NCBI RefSeq assembly: GCF_028356935.1
Contig: NZ_CP102798.1
Coordinates: 1,302,001-1,366,000, forward strand
Reading direction: 5' to 3'
Length of the DNA stretch: 64,000 nt
Origin: Lysinibacillus sp. OF-1
GTDB taxonomy: Bacteria > Bacillota > Bacilli > Bacillales_A > Planococcaceae
The translations under genes and the position numbers were made by a program. Under the pieces are notes generated by a model that saw only the letters and a list, made by a program, of their open reading frames with translations, was not told the origin of the DNA and ran no database searches. Shown here in pieces: positions 17,738-26,763 of this stretch (within the stretch, counting starts at the first letter, position 1; every line of letters begins with the position of its first letter).

Positions 17738-18625
17738 TAGAATGGATTCATTGATGATATGAAGAAAGTTATGAAAGGAGGGGGAATGGTGCTGTTCATT
17801 TTTTCGTGTACAAAGATAGATAGGACGTTGAATATCAATATCCTTAATAAAAACACGGGCAACCTGTTGCTGCTGGATAAAGCTAGAAGCTGCTATGGAC
17901 GGAGCTAGCATTGTTCCGAAACCTGCTGCAATAGCATGGATCGATTCATTAATTCCATCTAGTTGCAGTCCTACTTTCGGTGGGGGAATTTTATGCACTT
18001 TACATAAAGCATTTAAATATTCTTTTGTGGAACTCCCGTCTTCCCTTGTCACAAAGGGCTGTTCCATAAGTTCTGCGAGGGAAACCGTTTGACCTGCTAA
18101 TGGATGACTGTATGGCACGATAAACCAATAATCTAAATTCATCAGAAATTGATAATTAATATCAGGATGATGGCCATCTTCTTTAACGATAAAGGCTAAG
18201 TCAGCTTTATAATGCAATAATTCCTCAATGACTTGCTGTGAATTAGCCGTTTTTAAATGGAGATTTGTTGCTGGATAAATTTGTTTAAAATGAGCCAACC
18301 ATTTGGGCAGTAAAAAATGGGAAGGCACATGCGTCGAGGCAATTTGTAATTCCTCATTGCCTGTATATTTCAGTTGTTCAATTTTATATTCAATATCGAT
18401 TTCTAAATCAAATAATCGCTGTGCCTGTTTATATAAAAACGTGCCATTTGGTGTTAATGCAATGCCTCTCCCTTTGGATTCTATCAGGGTCAAACCTAGC
18501 TCTTTTTCTAAATTTCGTATTTGAATGGTGACAGCAGGCTGACTAATCATAAGCGTTTGTGCCGCTTTGGAAACACTATTGTGCTCAGCCACCTTTGTAA
18601 ATAGCCGTAAAGCGTGTAAATTCAT
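17735..18625 (-). CDS. LysR family transcriptional regulator
   Basis: The 296-residue regulator has the LysR winged helix at residues 1-60 (MNLHALRLFTKVAEHNSVSKAAQTLMISQPAVT) and a two-lobed effector domain. The start at 18625 is set by AAAGGTG and by homology; an upstream frame to 18799 is not family-like. It is divergent from an MFS gene 116 bases away, which it probably controls. A paralogous LysR-MFS pair exists at 56,482-58,657. Confidence 0.88.
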   Translation of the reverse strand: MNLHALRLFTKVAEHNSVSKAAQTLMISQPAVTIQIRNLEKELGLTLIESKGRGIALTPNGTFLYKQAQRLFDLEIDIEYKIEQLKYTGNEELQIASTHVPSHFLLPKWLAHFKQIYPATNLHLKTANSQQVIEELLHYKADLAFIVKEDGHHPDINYQFLMNLDYWFIVPYSHPLAGQTVSLAELMEQPFVTREDGSSTKEYLNALCKVHKIPPPKVGLQLDGINESIHAIAAGFGTMLAPSIAASSFIQQQQVARVFIKDIDIQRPIYLCTRKNEQHHSPSFHNFLHIINESIL

Positions 18626-18741
18626 ATGCAAGCACCTTTCATTAATTTTTTTTATGATTTTATATACATTATATATTAGATTTATTAATTTACGCTCTGT
18701 ATCCTTATAATTACAGTAGGAAAAAGGGGAGGGGGATAAAA

Positions 18742-19926
18742 ATGACTCGACAGCATATGGGGGTTGTCTTTGGAGGAATTTTATTACTAGTTGTCGCAAT
18801 GGGAATTAGTCGATTTGCATTTACACCGATTTTGCCATTTATGCGTCATGATGTAGGATTTTCGTTAGAGGTGGCTGGATTTTTGGCTTCAAGCAATTAT
18901 ATTGGCTATTTCATTGGCGCATTATGGGCAGGATTTATTCATCGTCGACGTAAAAATATTTTATTGGCAAGTGTCGTTTTCAATGTTCTATCGGTGGGAT
19001 TAATGGGCTTGCTAGAGGTGTATTCTGTATGGCTAGTTCTCCGTTTAATCGCAGGCATTACAGGTGGGCTTATTTTTGTTTTAACGTCTAGCATTATGAT
19101 GGATTATTTGGCGAGACATTCATTATCGCGATGGTCTGGCTATGTATTTAGTGGCATTGGTTTGGGAATTGCTATTTCTGGCTTATGTGTTCCTACAATA
19201 GAAGCGAAATTTGCTTGGGAGGGAACATGGCTAGGTTTAGGTATGCTATCAGCTATCTTTTTACTCATTACCTTTATTCTGTGGAGAAATTTAGAGGTTC
19301 AAGACAGCATAAAAGTGATGAAAACGCTCGATACCAAAATGACAAGAGGCTTTATGCCATGGCTGATTCTATCCTATGGCTTAGAGGGATTAGGCTATAT
19401 TATTACAGGTACTTTTTTGGTTGATATTATTCATAATATCCCTTCTCTCCAAGCTTACTCCTCTTACAGCTGGGTTATTGTGGGACTTGCAGCTATTCCA
19501 TCAGCACCTGTTTGGACGGTCTTATTGGAGAAGTTTTCAGCGATAAAAATTTTGTTTGTGGCATACATACTTCAAGTGATTGGCATCCTATTACCCGTAT
19601 TTTCACAAACTGTATGGAGCGTATTGTTAGCATCATTTTTATTTGGTCTGACCTTTGTAGGAATTGTCACGTTAACTACTTCCTATGCACGACAGCTTTT
19701 CCCGACACAGAGCGGTTTTGTTGTATCTTTATTAACAACCTTTTATGCTTTTGGACAAATTATCGGACCGATCGTCGCAGGAAAGCTGGTTGAAGTTTAT
19801 AGTAGCTATAAAGCAGCACTTGTATTTGCTGGTGTCATCGTGTTTCTTGCATTGCTCGTTATGGTAATTGGTAGATGGCTAACTGTAAAAAAAGAAGCTG
19901 CTGCAGAACATACAATTTCTATATAG
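18742..19926 (+). CDS. YbfB/YjiJ family MFS transporter
   Basis: The 394-residue MFS protein has twelve predicted helices with the family's N-terminal motif VVAMGISRFAFTPILPFMR and GFLASSNYIGYFIGALWAG, and the mid-protein LILSYGLEGLGYIITGTF. RBS GGGGAGGGGG lies upstream. The substrate of YbfB/YjiJ transporters is unknown. It is divergent from a LysR gene, a usual arrangement for efflux or uptake systems controlled by their substrate. Confidence 0.85.
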   Translation: MTRQHMGVVFGGILLLVVAMGISRFAFTPILPFMRHDVGFSLEVAGFLASSNYIGYFIGALWAGFIHRRRKNILLASVVFNVLSVGLMGLLEVYSVWLVLRLIAGITGGLIFVLTSSIMMDYLARHSLSRWSGYVFSGIGLGIAISGLCVPTIEAKFAWEGTWLGLGMLSAIFLLITFILWRNLEVQDSIKVMKTLDTKMTRGFMPWLILSYGLEGLGYIITGTFLVDIIHNIPSLQAYSSYSWVIVGLAAIPSAPVWTVLLEKFSAIKILFVAYILQVIGILLPVFSQTVWSVLLASFLFGLTFVGIVTLTTSYARQLFPTQSGFVVSLLTTFYAFGQIIGPIVAGKLVEVYSSYKAALVFAGVIVFLALLVMVIGRWLTVKKEAAAEHTISI

Positions 19927-19932
19927 CGCATA

Positions 19933-19966
19933 AAAGCCAGAAATCCTATTTGGATTTCTGGCTTTA
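19933..19966 (+). terminator. Rho-independent terminator
   Basis: AAAGCCAGAAATCC pairs with GGATTTCTGGCTTT around a 5-base loop, 6 bases after the MFS stop. Confidence 0.9.
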
Positions 19967-20111
19967 TCATTTACTTAAAGAAGCCGTGCCTCTATCTACA
20001 TGATATTAAAAAATATAATAAAAGTCTATATATTTTTTTCTTTATATGGAAAAATAGATAAGTGCACAAAGGACGTAACGTTACGATTCTACATTGAAAT
20101 GGGGACTTTAT

Positions 20112-20852
20112 ATGAACACAGAACAAGCTATTCAACGTTGGAATCAATATGCAGAGCGGTATACAGCTACCTACGATGAGCAGGGTGACAATCATCGTGT
20201 AGTACTGTTAAATCCCACCATCTTTTCTTTACTGGAAGGGCTAGATGGAAAGCATGTATTAGATGCAGGATGTGGAGAAGGATATTTAAGTAGGTTACTA
20301 GCGAAGAAAGGGGCAAGCGTAACGGCTGTTGATTTTTCACAAAAAATGCTGGATATTGCTATGGAAAGAACACAACAGCAGGAAGCTATTCAATTTTTAC
20401 ACGGGAACTGTGAAAATTTAGCGTTTCTAGCAGATGAGCAATTTGATGGTATTGTGTCAAATATGGTTCTTCAAGATTTAGAGGACTACAAGGCTGCATT
20501 GCATGAAATGTATCGTCTTTTGAAACCTAATAGCATTTTTATTTTTTCAATTCTGCATCCATGTTTTGTGACACCAAATAGTGGATGGATAAGACATGAG
20601 CAGCTAGATCAACAGTATTGGAAAATCCAGCGTTATTTTTATGAAGGGGTTTACCAACAACTAGATGCTGACCCCTCAATTGTGCTGTATCACCGTACAT
20701 TAACAAGCTATGTGCAAGCCATTATTCAAAGTGGCTTTACCATTGAAGCTATTGTAGAGCCAAAGCCATCACAAGACATGCTAGAGAAGTATCCTCAATT
20801 TGAGGAAGATTTGCATTGTGCAGATTTTATCGTCTTTAAACTTAGAAAATAA
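20112..20852 (+). CDS. Class I SAM-dependent methyltransferase
   Basis: The 246-residue enzyme has motif I VLDAGCGEGYLSRLLAKKGA (about residues 55-75), the acidic VTAVDFSQKMLDIA and LQDLEDYKAALHEMYRLLKP, as in UbiE/Methyltransf_11 proteins. ATG 20112 follows GGGGA; the frame from 20094 is RBS sequence. The substrate is unknown. A 15-base gap separates it from the next gene, so both are probably co-transcribed. A broken partial copy of this gene's 5' part lies at 21,446-21,572. Confidence 0.85.
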   Translation: MNTEQAIQRWNQYAERYTATYDEQGDNHRVVLLNPTIFSLLEGLDGKHVLDAGCGEGYLSRLLAKKGASVTAVDFSQKMLDIAMERTQQQEAIQFLHGNCENLAFLADEQFDGIVSNMVLQDLEDYKAALHEMYRLLKPNSIFIFSILHPCFVTPNSGWIRHEQLDQQYWKIQRYFYEGVYQQLDADPSIVLYHRTLTSYVQAIIQSGFTIEAIVEPKPSQDMLEKYPQFEEDLHCADFIVFKLRK

Positions 20853-20866
20853 AGGAGAGTGAATCC

Positions 20867-21382
20867 ATGCGTTTATTTCATGTCAGTGAGAACCCTACTA
20901 TTACGATGTTTCATCCTCGACTACCTGAGCGAGCAGATTTAGATGCAACCAAAGGGCTTGTATGGGCCATCAATGAGAGATGCTTGCCAAATTATTTAAC
21001 GCCGAGAGATTGTCCTCGTGTTTGCTTTCATGCAGGGGTACAAACAACAGAGCAAGATAGAGGGCATTATTTAGCACAAGCTTCTCATGTAGTGGTCATT
21101 GAAAACAAATGGTTTGAAGTATTGAAGAATACGAGACTTTACCTATATGAGTTTGATAGTAATGGATTCACATTACTGGATGATAATGCAGGTTATTATA
21201 CAAGTGAATTAATACAAATGCCCATTAATGTCTCTGAGGTTAACGATATAGCTAAAGCATTATTGGAACGGAGTGTTGAATTGCGAATAGTGGATCGCTT
21301 GTGGGATATCCATGACGAAATCCAGTATACAAGCTTAAATTGGTCGATGTGCAGGATGCGCTTTGCACAGCCAAGACACTAA
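20867..21382 (+). CDS. Conserved protein of unknown function (DUF6886-like)
   Basis: The 171-residue protein begins RLFHVSENPTITMFHPRLPER and has LTPRDCPRVCFHAG and a C-terminal LWDIHDEIQYTSLNWSMCRM stretch, which I recognise as a conserved Firmicutes family without known function (DUF6886). RBS AAAGGAG lies upstream. There is no signal peptide or membrane segment. The HVSEN and FHPR motifs recall RES- or ART-like folds, but I cannot support an activity. Confidence 0.7.
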   Translation: MRLFHVSENPTITMFHPRLPERADLDATKGLVWAINERCLPNYLTPRDCPRVCFHAGVQTTEQDRGHYLAQASHVVVIENKWFEVLKNTRLYLYEFDSNGFTLLDDNAGYYTSELIQMPINVSEVNDIAKALLERSVELRIVDRLWDIHDEIQYTSLNWSMCRMRFAQPRH

Positions 21383-21384
21383 AG

Positions 21385-21428
21385 AACAAGCCTCGTCATG
21401 CTGCTAGTGCATGGACGAGGCTTGTTTG
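21385..21428 (+). terminator. Rho-independent terminator (repeated type)
   Basis: AACAAGCCTCGTC (21385-21397) pairs with GACGAGGCTTGTT (21414-21426). A closely related hairpin lies at 26,104-26,139, with the same GCATGGACGAGGCTT half and following TTGTCTATTA. Confidence 0.85.
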
Positions 21429-21445
21429 TCTATTAATTAGATAAA

Positions 21446-21572
21446 GGTATACAGCTAATTACGAGAAGCAGGGTGATATTCATTGAACCCTACCATCTAT
21501 TCTTTGGTGGAAGAGCCAGATGGAAAGCATGTATTAGATGCAGGATGTGGAGAAAGATATTTAAAGTACTAC
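21446..21572 (+). pseudogene. Broken partial copy of the methyltransferase gene
   Basis: About 125 bases match bases 20,159-20,297 of the intact methyltransferase, including an identical stretch from AGATGGAAAGCATGTATTAG through the motif I codons. A roughly 15-base deletion and substitutions break the frame, and similarity stops after the ATATTTAA segment. It is a remnant of a partial tandem duplication. Confidence 0.8.
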
Positions 21573-21742
21573 TCTAACAAATTTTCAATCTCGTCTTCCA
21601 GTACGATCAAAATGAGGTAGTTTTAAAGGGTTTAGGTATATCGTTCATAGTGGTGTTCACTACTGAATGAAAAAGGAAAAGATACTTTTGCAGAATGGTT
21701 GATTGAAGTGGAATCAGTACCACTCCTAGGGGATTTAACGTC

Positions 21743-21836
21743 ACAGACGAGACACTAGAGCGAACGCAGTAAGTGAAGCGGCTCAACGGACGCCCCCTGG
21801 AAAGGATGCTGGCGGAATGGACATTAGCCCCTCGCC
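21743..21836. repeat. Degenerate Bacillaceae small interspersed repeat (probable)
   Basis: This non-coding stretch holds GAGACACTAGAGCGAACGCA, GCGGCTCAACGGACGCCCCC and GGAAAGGATGCTGGCGGAAT in order. The pattern (CGAGCG..., GGCTCA-CGGACGCCCC, GGAAAG...GGAA) resembles a short structured repeat seen many times in Bacillaceae genomes between genes. It is GC-richer than its surroundings. Similarity is from memory of the pattern, not from alignment. Confidence 0.45.
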
Positions 21837-21897
21837 TTGCTAAAAGGTCTTTTTCTGCTAGTAACATGATCCTTTTTCAACAACATTCCCTTTATAA

Positions 21898-22701
21898 CTA
21901 GACAGCATGATAACGGCCAACAGGAACAATTAAAGGTGTTTTAGAAACAGGGTCTTCAATAACCATGCTATCTAAGTCAAATGTATCTTTAATTAACTCA
22001 CTTGTCACAATATCTTTTGGCGAACCTTCTGCAAGTAAACGACCATTTTTTAATGCGAATAAGTAGTCCGCATAACGGGCAGAAAGATTAATGTCATGTA
22101 ATACCATGACAATGGTTGTACCATATTTTTTATTTAAATCTGTTAGTAAATCTAAAATTTCAACTTGATATGTAATATCTAAAAATGTTGTTGGCTCATC
22201 TAAAAATAAAATATCAGTTTGTTGCGCTAATGCCATAGCAATCCACACACGTTGACGCTGACCACCTGAAAGTTCATCGATATTGCGGTCAGCAAACTCT
22301 GTAATGTTCATCATTTCAAGAGCTTCTGCAACTGCCTCATAATCTTGTTTGGACCAACCTTTAAATAATGTTTGATGAGGAAATCGACCACGGCCAACTA
22401 AATCAGCAACAGTAATTCCTTCAGGAACGATAGGGGACTGAGGTAAAAGTCCTAACACACGAGCTAATTGTTTTGGTGGCATTTGATGAATGGATTTGCC
22501 ATCTAGCATGGCATGACCACCAGTTGGCTTAATCAGGCGTGCCATTGTTTTTAATAATGTAGATTTTCCGCAACCATTCGCACCAATAATAATGCTAATT
22601 TTATTACTTGGAATAGCAATGCTGACATTTTCTAAAATCGTCTTTTGCTCGTAACCAGATGTTATATGTTCAGCCTGAAGCGTATGTGTTGGTTTCATCA
22701 T
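21898..22701 (-). CDS. Iron-siderophore ABC transporter, ATP-binding protein
   Basis: The 267-residue FecE/FhuC-type ATPase has Walker A GANGCGKST, signature LSGGQRQR, Walker B ILFLDEPTTFLD and switch VLHDINLSARY. It powers uptake of a ferric siderophore through the two FecCD permeases encoded just upstream. The ATG overlaps the permease stop by 4 bases. It is the last gene of a Fur-controlled operon (binding protein, two permeases, ATPase). Confidence 0.92.
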   Translation of the reverse strand: MMKPTHTLQAEHITSGYEQKTILENVSIAIPSNKISIIIGANGCGKSTLLKTMARLIKPTGGHAMLDGKSIHQMPPKQLARVLGLLPQSPIVPEGITVADLVGRGRFPHQTLFKGWSKQDYEAVAEALEMMNITEFADRNIDELSGGQRQRVWIAMALAQQTDILFLDEPTTFLDITYQVEILDLLTDLNKKYGTTIVMVLHDINLSARYADYLFALKNGRLLAEGSPKDIVTSELIKDTFDLDSMVIEDPVSKTPLIVPVGRYHAV

Positions 22702-23729
22702 ATATCTCCCTTTCGATTGATTCGAATTAACAAGTAAATTAAGTAAGGTGCACCAATGATTCCTGTAATAACACCTACTGGATATCTAGCTGTAAATGCG
22801 AATTGACCAATTAAATCAGCAGCCAATACTAAAATAACACCAATTAGACCAGCTGGAAGTATATTTGAAAACCCGACACCAACTAATTTTTTGGCAATTG
22901 GTCCAGCAAGGAATGCAACAAAGGCAATCGGTCCTGTAGTTGCTGTAGCAAGTGCAATGATTAATACAGAACAAAGCATTAAAATGATTCTTGTTTTGTT
23001 TGTGTCTACACCTAGAGAGGTGGATGTTTGTTCACCAAGCTCAAGCATTTCTAAATGCTTCCCGAAAAATAACAGTACAGGTGTAAATACAATGACGATT
23101 ATCATTAATGGATAGAGTGACTCCATTTTCGCACCATTTAAGCTCCCACTCAACCATCTCATGGCACTTGGAATATCATGTGTATTGCCAATTAGCATTA
23201 AATAAGAGATGAATGCATTTAGCATTGCTTGAATACCAATCCCGATTAATATTAATTTGCCAATTGAAAAAGAAGAGCCTCTTGATAAAGCATAAATAAT
23301 TAGGACAGTAGCTAAACCGCCAATAATTGAAGCGATGGATACAACGATATTACTTGCTTGCAGGACAATAATACAAAATACAGCAGCAGCACTTGAACCA
23401 GCTGTAATACCAATAACATTTGGATTTGCTAAAGGATTGCGCAACATAGTTTGGAAAATATAACCTCCAACACCAAATGCAAAGCCAGCAAATGTACCAG
23501 CTAACATGCGTGGTAATCGAATTGTGCCTACAGCGAAAGAGGCACCTTGTACATGTTGGCCAAGGAGAACACGGATAACATCTTCAACAGGATAAATCGT
23601 GTTACCAAGCATTAGCATTGTGCAACACAGTATTATGGAAATAACAGTCAGTACAGAAGTTATTATGACAAAGCGTCTTTTTCTTCGTTGTCTGCCTTTC
23701 ATTATGGATATCAATGTTTCATTCATCAT
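22698..23729 (-). CDS. Iron-siderophore ABC transporter, FecCD permease
   Basis: The 343-residue permease has ten predicted helices and the FecCD signature segments VRLPRMLAGTFAGFAFGVGG, NPLANPNVIGITAGSSAAA and FVAFLAGPIAKKLVG. It pairs with the second FecCD permease to form the membrane channel. The start overlaps the upstream permease gene by 4 bases. Confidence 0.92.
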   Translation of the reverse strand: MMNETLISIMKGRQRRKRRFVIITSVLTVISIILCCTMLMLGNTIYPVEDVIRVLLGQHVQGASFAVGTIRLPRMLAGTFAGFAFGVGGYIFQTMLRNPLANPNVIGITAGSSAAAVFCIIVLQASNIVVSIASIIGGLATVLIIYALSRGSSFSIGKLILIGIGIQAMLNAFISYLMLIGNTHDIPSAMRWLSGSLNGAKMESLYPLMIIVIVFTPVLLFFGKHLEMLELGEQTSTSLGVDTNKTRIILMLCSVLIIALATATTGPIAFVAFLAGPIAKKLVGVGFSNILPAGLIGVILVLAADLIGQFAFTARYPVGVITGIIGAPYLIYLLIRINRKGDI

Positions 23730-24760
23730 AACGCACGCATTTTCGCTTTCATCGTAATTAAAATCAAGATAGGGGCACCAATAAAGGCTGTTAAAATACC
23801 CACCTCTAGCTCACCAGGACTGCCGAGAAGTCGACCACAAACATCTGAAAACGTTAAAATAATTGCTCCTGTTAAGGCAGACATAGGAAGGATAAAGCGT
23901 ATATCAGGTCCTATAATAAGGCGGACAACATGAGTTGCTAATAAACCGATAAAACCAATAGGTCCTGCTAGAGCGGTAGCAGCCCCACATAAAAGAACTC
24001 CACCTAGTGCTGCAAACATACGTAGTGTACCAGTACGAACACCTAAACCAGTTGCCACTTCATCCCCGAGTGCTAAAGCATTTAGTGCTGGAGCAGTGAA
24101 GAGGGCAATCAATAGGCCTACAACTAAAAATGGAATAAATAGCTGAATAGCGTCCCAGCTTCCAGCTCCTACACTACCAACTTGCCAAAATCGAAATTGA
24201 TCCATTACATTTGTACGCGGAATCATAACCGCAACGACTAATGAAGATAAAATGGCACTTGTAGCAGCCCCTGCAAGTACAAGCTTTAATGGTGTAGCAC
24301 CACTTGCACCCATAGAGCCTATTCCAAATACAAAAATAGCAGTGATAATGGCACCCGCTATTGCTAACCATATATATTGATTGGCTGAACTAATGTTTAA
24401 AAAGGCGATACCACAAACGACAAAAAGTGATGCCCCTGTGTTTACCCCCAAAATACTTGGATCTGCAATTGGATTACGTGTAACGGCTTGCATTAGTGCC
24501 CCAGAAACGCCTAATGCCGCACCACACAGTAAACTAAAAATTGTTCGGACGATTCGTTTTCGAACAACAACGGCTTCATGTGACTGAACATCAGGATGGA
24601 ACAAGCCATCCATTAGTCCAGTCCAGCCAATTGTACGAGAACCGAATAGTAGCGAAGCAATTACACATAAAGCAAGAAAAATGATAAGAAAAAGCAAAAC
24701 TTTAGCGAAATTTTTAGGGATAAATAACTGCTTCTGTTCGGTAGCTTGTATCTTATTCAT
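23726..24760 (-). CDS. Iron-siderophore ABC transporter, FecCD permease
   Basis: The 344-residue FecCD permease shows FSLLCGAALGVSGALMQAVTRNPIADPSILGVNTGASL and FIGLLATHVVRLIIGPD, with a long cytoplasmic N-terminus. It is the second gene of the operon, starting 1 base after the binding-protein stop. Together with the other permease it forms the heterodimeric translocation path. Confidence 0.92.
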   Translation of the reverse strand: MNKIQATEQKQLFIPKNFAKVLLFLIIFLALCVIASLLFGSRTIGWTGLMDGLFHPDVQSHEAVVVRKRIVRTIFSLLCGAALGVSGALMQAVTRNPIADPSILGVNTGASLFVVCGIAFLNISSANQYIWLAIAGAIITAIFVFGIGSMGASGATPLKLVLAGAATSAILSSLVVAVMIPRTNVMDQFRFWQVGSVGAGSWDAIQLFIPFLVVGLLIALFTAPALNALALGDEVATGLGVRTGTLRMFAALGGVLLCGAATALAGPIGFIGLLATHVVRLIIGPDIRFILPMSALTGAIILTFSDVCGRLLGSPGELEVGILTAFIGAPILILITMKAKMRAL

Positions 24761-24761
24761 A

Positions 24762-25823
24762 TTACTTTATATTTTTTGCTACGTCTGAGATTAATGATAA
24801 ATAGTCATCAATTGTATAGGCAATTGATAGTGGGCTAGGGGTACCAGCAGCTGCAAGTGGCGTATTATCACCAATAACAACAACATTCCCATTTTGAATA
24901 GCAGGTACTTTCCCTAAAATTGGGTCAGCTTGTAAAGCTGGTAAAGTTGTTTCATCTCCGTAAGCAATAAAGATTTCTACATCAGCTAAAGCATCTGCAT
25001 TTTCAGCGCTTAATTCAATATAGAAGCTGCTATCATCCGAAATTTGTTTTGTAACGCTTTCAGGATATTCCATACCTAATTCCATTAAGAATTCACCGCG
25101 TGGATCTGCAGGTGTATAAACATAGAATTTTGATAAATCTGTTGGAGTAAACATAGCGAATGCAGCTTTTTTACCTTTAATAGCAGCATGTTCATTCACT
25201 TTATCTTGGATCAATTTTTCAGTGTCTTTGATTAATTGTTGACCTTGTGCTTCCATACCCATACCTTGAGCGTTTAATGTAACTTGGTCACGCCAAGAAG
25301 TTACCCAAGGAGTTTCTTTATAGGCTACAACAGGTGCGATTTGACTTAATGTCTCATACTCTTCTTGCGTAATACCAGAGTATGCAGCAAGAATGACATC
25401 TGGGTTAGAGTCAGCAATGGCTTCGAAGTCTAAACCGTCAGTATCTTGATAAATATTCGGATTTTCTTCACCAAGCTCTTTTAATTTTTCAGCAGTCCAA
25501 GGAAGCATACCACTACCATCTTGTACACCATAGTTAGCTGCAGAGAAACCAACTGGCACTACACCAAGTGATAGTGCAACGTCATGGTTAGACCAAGCAA
25601 TTGTTGCTACACGCTCAGGCTTTTTCTCAATAACAGTTTCACCAAAAGCGTGTTTAATTGTAATCGGATATTGCTGTTCATCAGTAGTTTCTGATGTATT
25701 GTCTTTTGTTTGTTCTTCTTTTTTAGCAGTGTCTTTATTAGATGAATCAGAACATGCTGCTAAAGCTAAAACCATTAATGATAAAAGCATTACTATGAAC
25801 ATAGAATTTTTAATTTTTGACAT
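24762..25823 (-). CDS. Iron-siderophore ABC transporter, substrate-binding lipoprotein
   Basis: The 353-residue lipoprotein (lipobox LALAACSDS) has a FecB/PeripBP_2 fold with PERVATIAWSNHDVALSLGVVPVG near the N-terminus and DVILAAYSGITQEEYE. An acidic-lysine linker (KDTAKKEEQTKDNTSE) follows the lipid anchor. It captures a ferric siderophore; the specific one cannot be told. A Fur box 30 bases upstream shows iron control. First gene of the operon, RBS GAGGT. Confidence 0.92.
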   Translation of the reverse strand: MSKIKNSMFIVMLLSLMVLALAACSDSSNKDTAKKEEQTKDNTSETTDEQQYPITIKHAFGETVIEKKPERVATIAWSNHDVALSLGVVPVGFSAANYGVQDGSGMLPWTAEKLKELGEENPNIYQDTDGLDFEAIADSNPDVILAAYSGITQEEYETLSQIAPVVAYKETPWVTSWRDQVTLNAQGMGMEAQGQQLIKDTEKLIQDKVNEHAAIKGKKAAFAMFTPTDLSKFYVYTPADPRGEFLMELGMEYPESVTKQISDDSSFYIELSAENADALADVEIFIAYGDETTLPALQADPILGKVPAIQNGNVVVIGDNTPLAAAGTPSPLSIAYTIDDYLSLISDVAKNIK

Positions 25824-25852
25824 TTTTTTTACCTCACTTTATTTTAAAAAAT

Positions 25853-25871
25853 GATAATGATAATCCTTATC
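25853..25871. promoter_or_regulatory. Fur box
   Basis: GATAATGATAATCCTTATC matches the 19-bp consensus GATAATGATAATCATTATC with one mismatch. It lies just upstream of the siderophore operon. Confidence 0.93.
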
Positions 25872-26103
25872 ATTCAGAGAAAAATATTACGCTAATTTCA
25901 GTAAAAGTCAACAAATATTTTTGCATTTTTGATGTTTTTTTGCTTTATCACAATTATACGATATTCGGTATAAAAACTGAGCTAGAAAAAAGCGGAAATG
26001 CCCCGCACTTCTTGGTTGAGAATTCTTAAACTATTATCCTTAATTACACATCCCTAAATTGGTATATGTAACGAATTTTTCCTAGAAGAGACGTTTAGAA
26101 AGC

Positions 26104-26139
26104 AAGCCCCGTCCTACACTTATTGCATGGACGAGGCTT
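26104..26139. terminator. Terminator of the Nudix gene
   Basis: AAGCCCCGTCC (26104-26114) pairs with GGACGAGGCTT (26129-26139), downstream of the minus-strand Nudix gene. The same hairpin type occurs at 21,385. The stretch from the Fur box to here (about 230 bases) shows no other gene or motif. Confidence 0.7.
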
Positions 26140-26148
26140 CCTTGTCTA

Positions 26149-26634
26149 TTAGACTGTAGATGTTTGTTCGATTGGTGTGGAAGAAATATGAACTAATTGT
26201 TTGTCTTGATAAGTGAAGATGTAATCATAATTAGTTGCCTCATTGAGCATTGTTGGTAAATAATGTTTTAAATCTGCAATGCCAACATTTTCAGGGTGGA
26301 AAATCCAAGTAAGGTCCTTCCAATCAAGAATACCCTCTGCAACTTTTATAGGTGTTATATATGTAAAAGATTCAGGTAGTTCTGCTATAAAAGCATACAT
26401 ACAGCCATAGTTAACAACACCATCTGTCCATGTGATTTTTCCTTTATAAGTAATTTCTTCAACCGTAATACCTGTTTCTTCTTTAATTTCTCGTATAGCA
26501 CCTGCTAATGGCGTTTCGTCCTGTTCAATTTTACCACCTACACCATTCCAGGCTCCCATCCATGCTGGGTAATTTCTATTCAATAAAAGAATTTGTTCAC
26601 CCTTCTTTAGAAAACAAATTGTAAATTCAGCCAA
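26149..26634 (-). CDS. Nudix hydrolase (MutT-like)
   Basis: The 161-residue protein has a full Nudix box (GGKIEQDETPLAGAIREIKEETGI, about residues 32-55), so it hydrolyses a nucleoside diphosphate linked to another group. The N-terminal FLKKGEQILLLNRNYPAWMGAWNGVGG is typical of 8-oxo-dGTP diphosphatase-type members. The start is TTG, with AAAGGAGAAAC upstream. The true substrate is unknown. Confidence 0.85.
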   Translation of the reverse strand: MAEFTICFLKKGEQILLLNRNYPAWMGAWNGVGGKIEQDETPLAGAIREIKEETGITVEEITYKGKITWTDGVVNYGCMYAFIAELPESFTYITPIKVAEGILDWKDLTWIFHPENVGIADLKHYLPTMLNEATNYDYIFTYQDKQLVHISSTPIEQTSTV

Positions 26635-26763
26635 AATTGTTTCTCCTTTTCTATTTAGTCGTTACTAAAAATATTGTATCAAAGAAATCATTCTATCACG
26701 TCAAAATTGCATCCTGTATGCGTGTTATAGTTAATAAAGATAGTTGAAGGAGTGAGAATCGCT

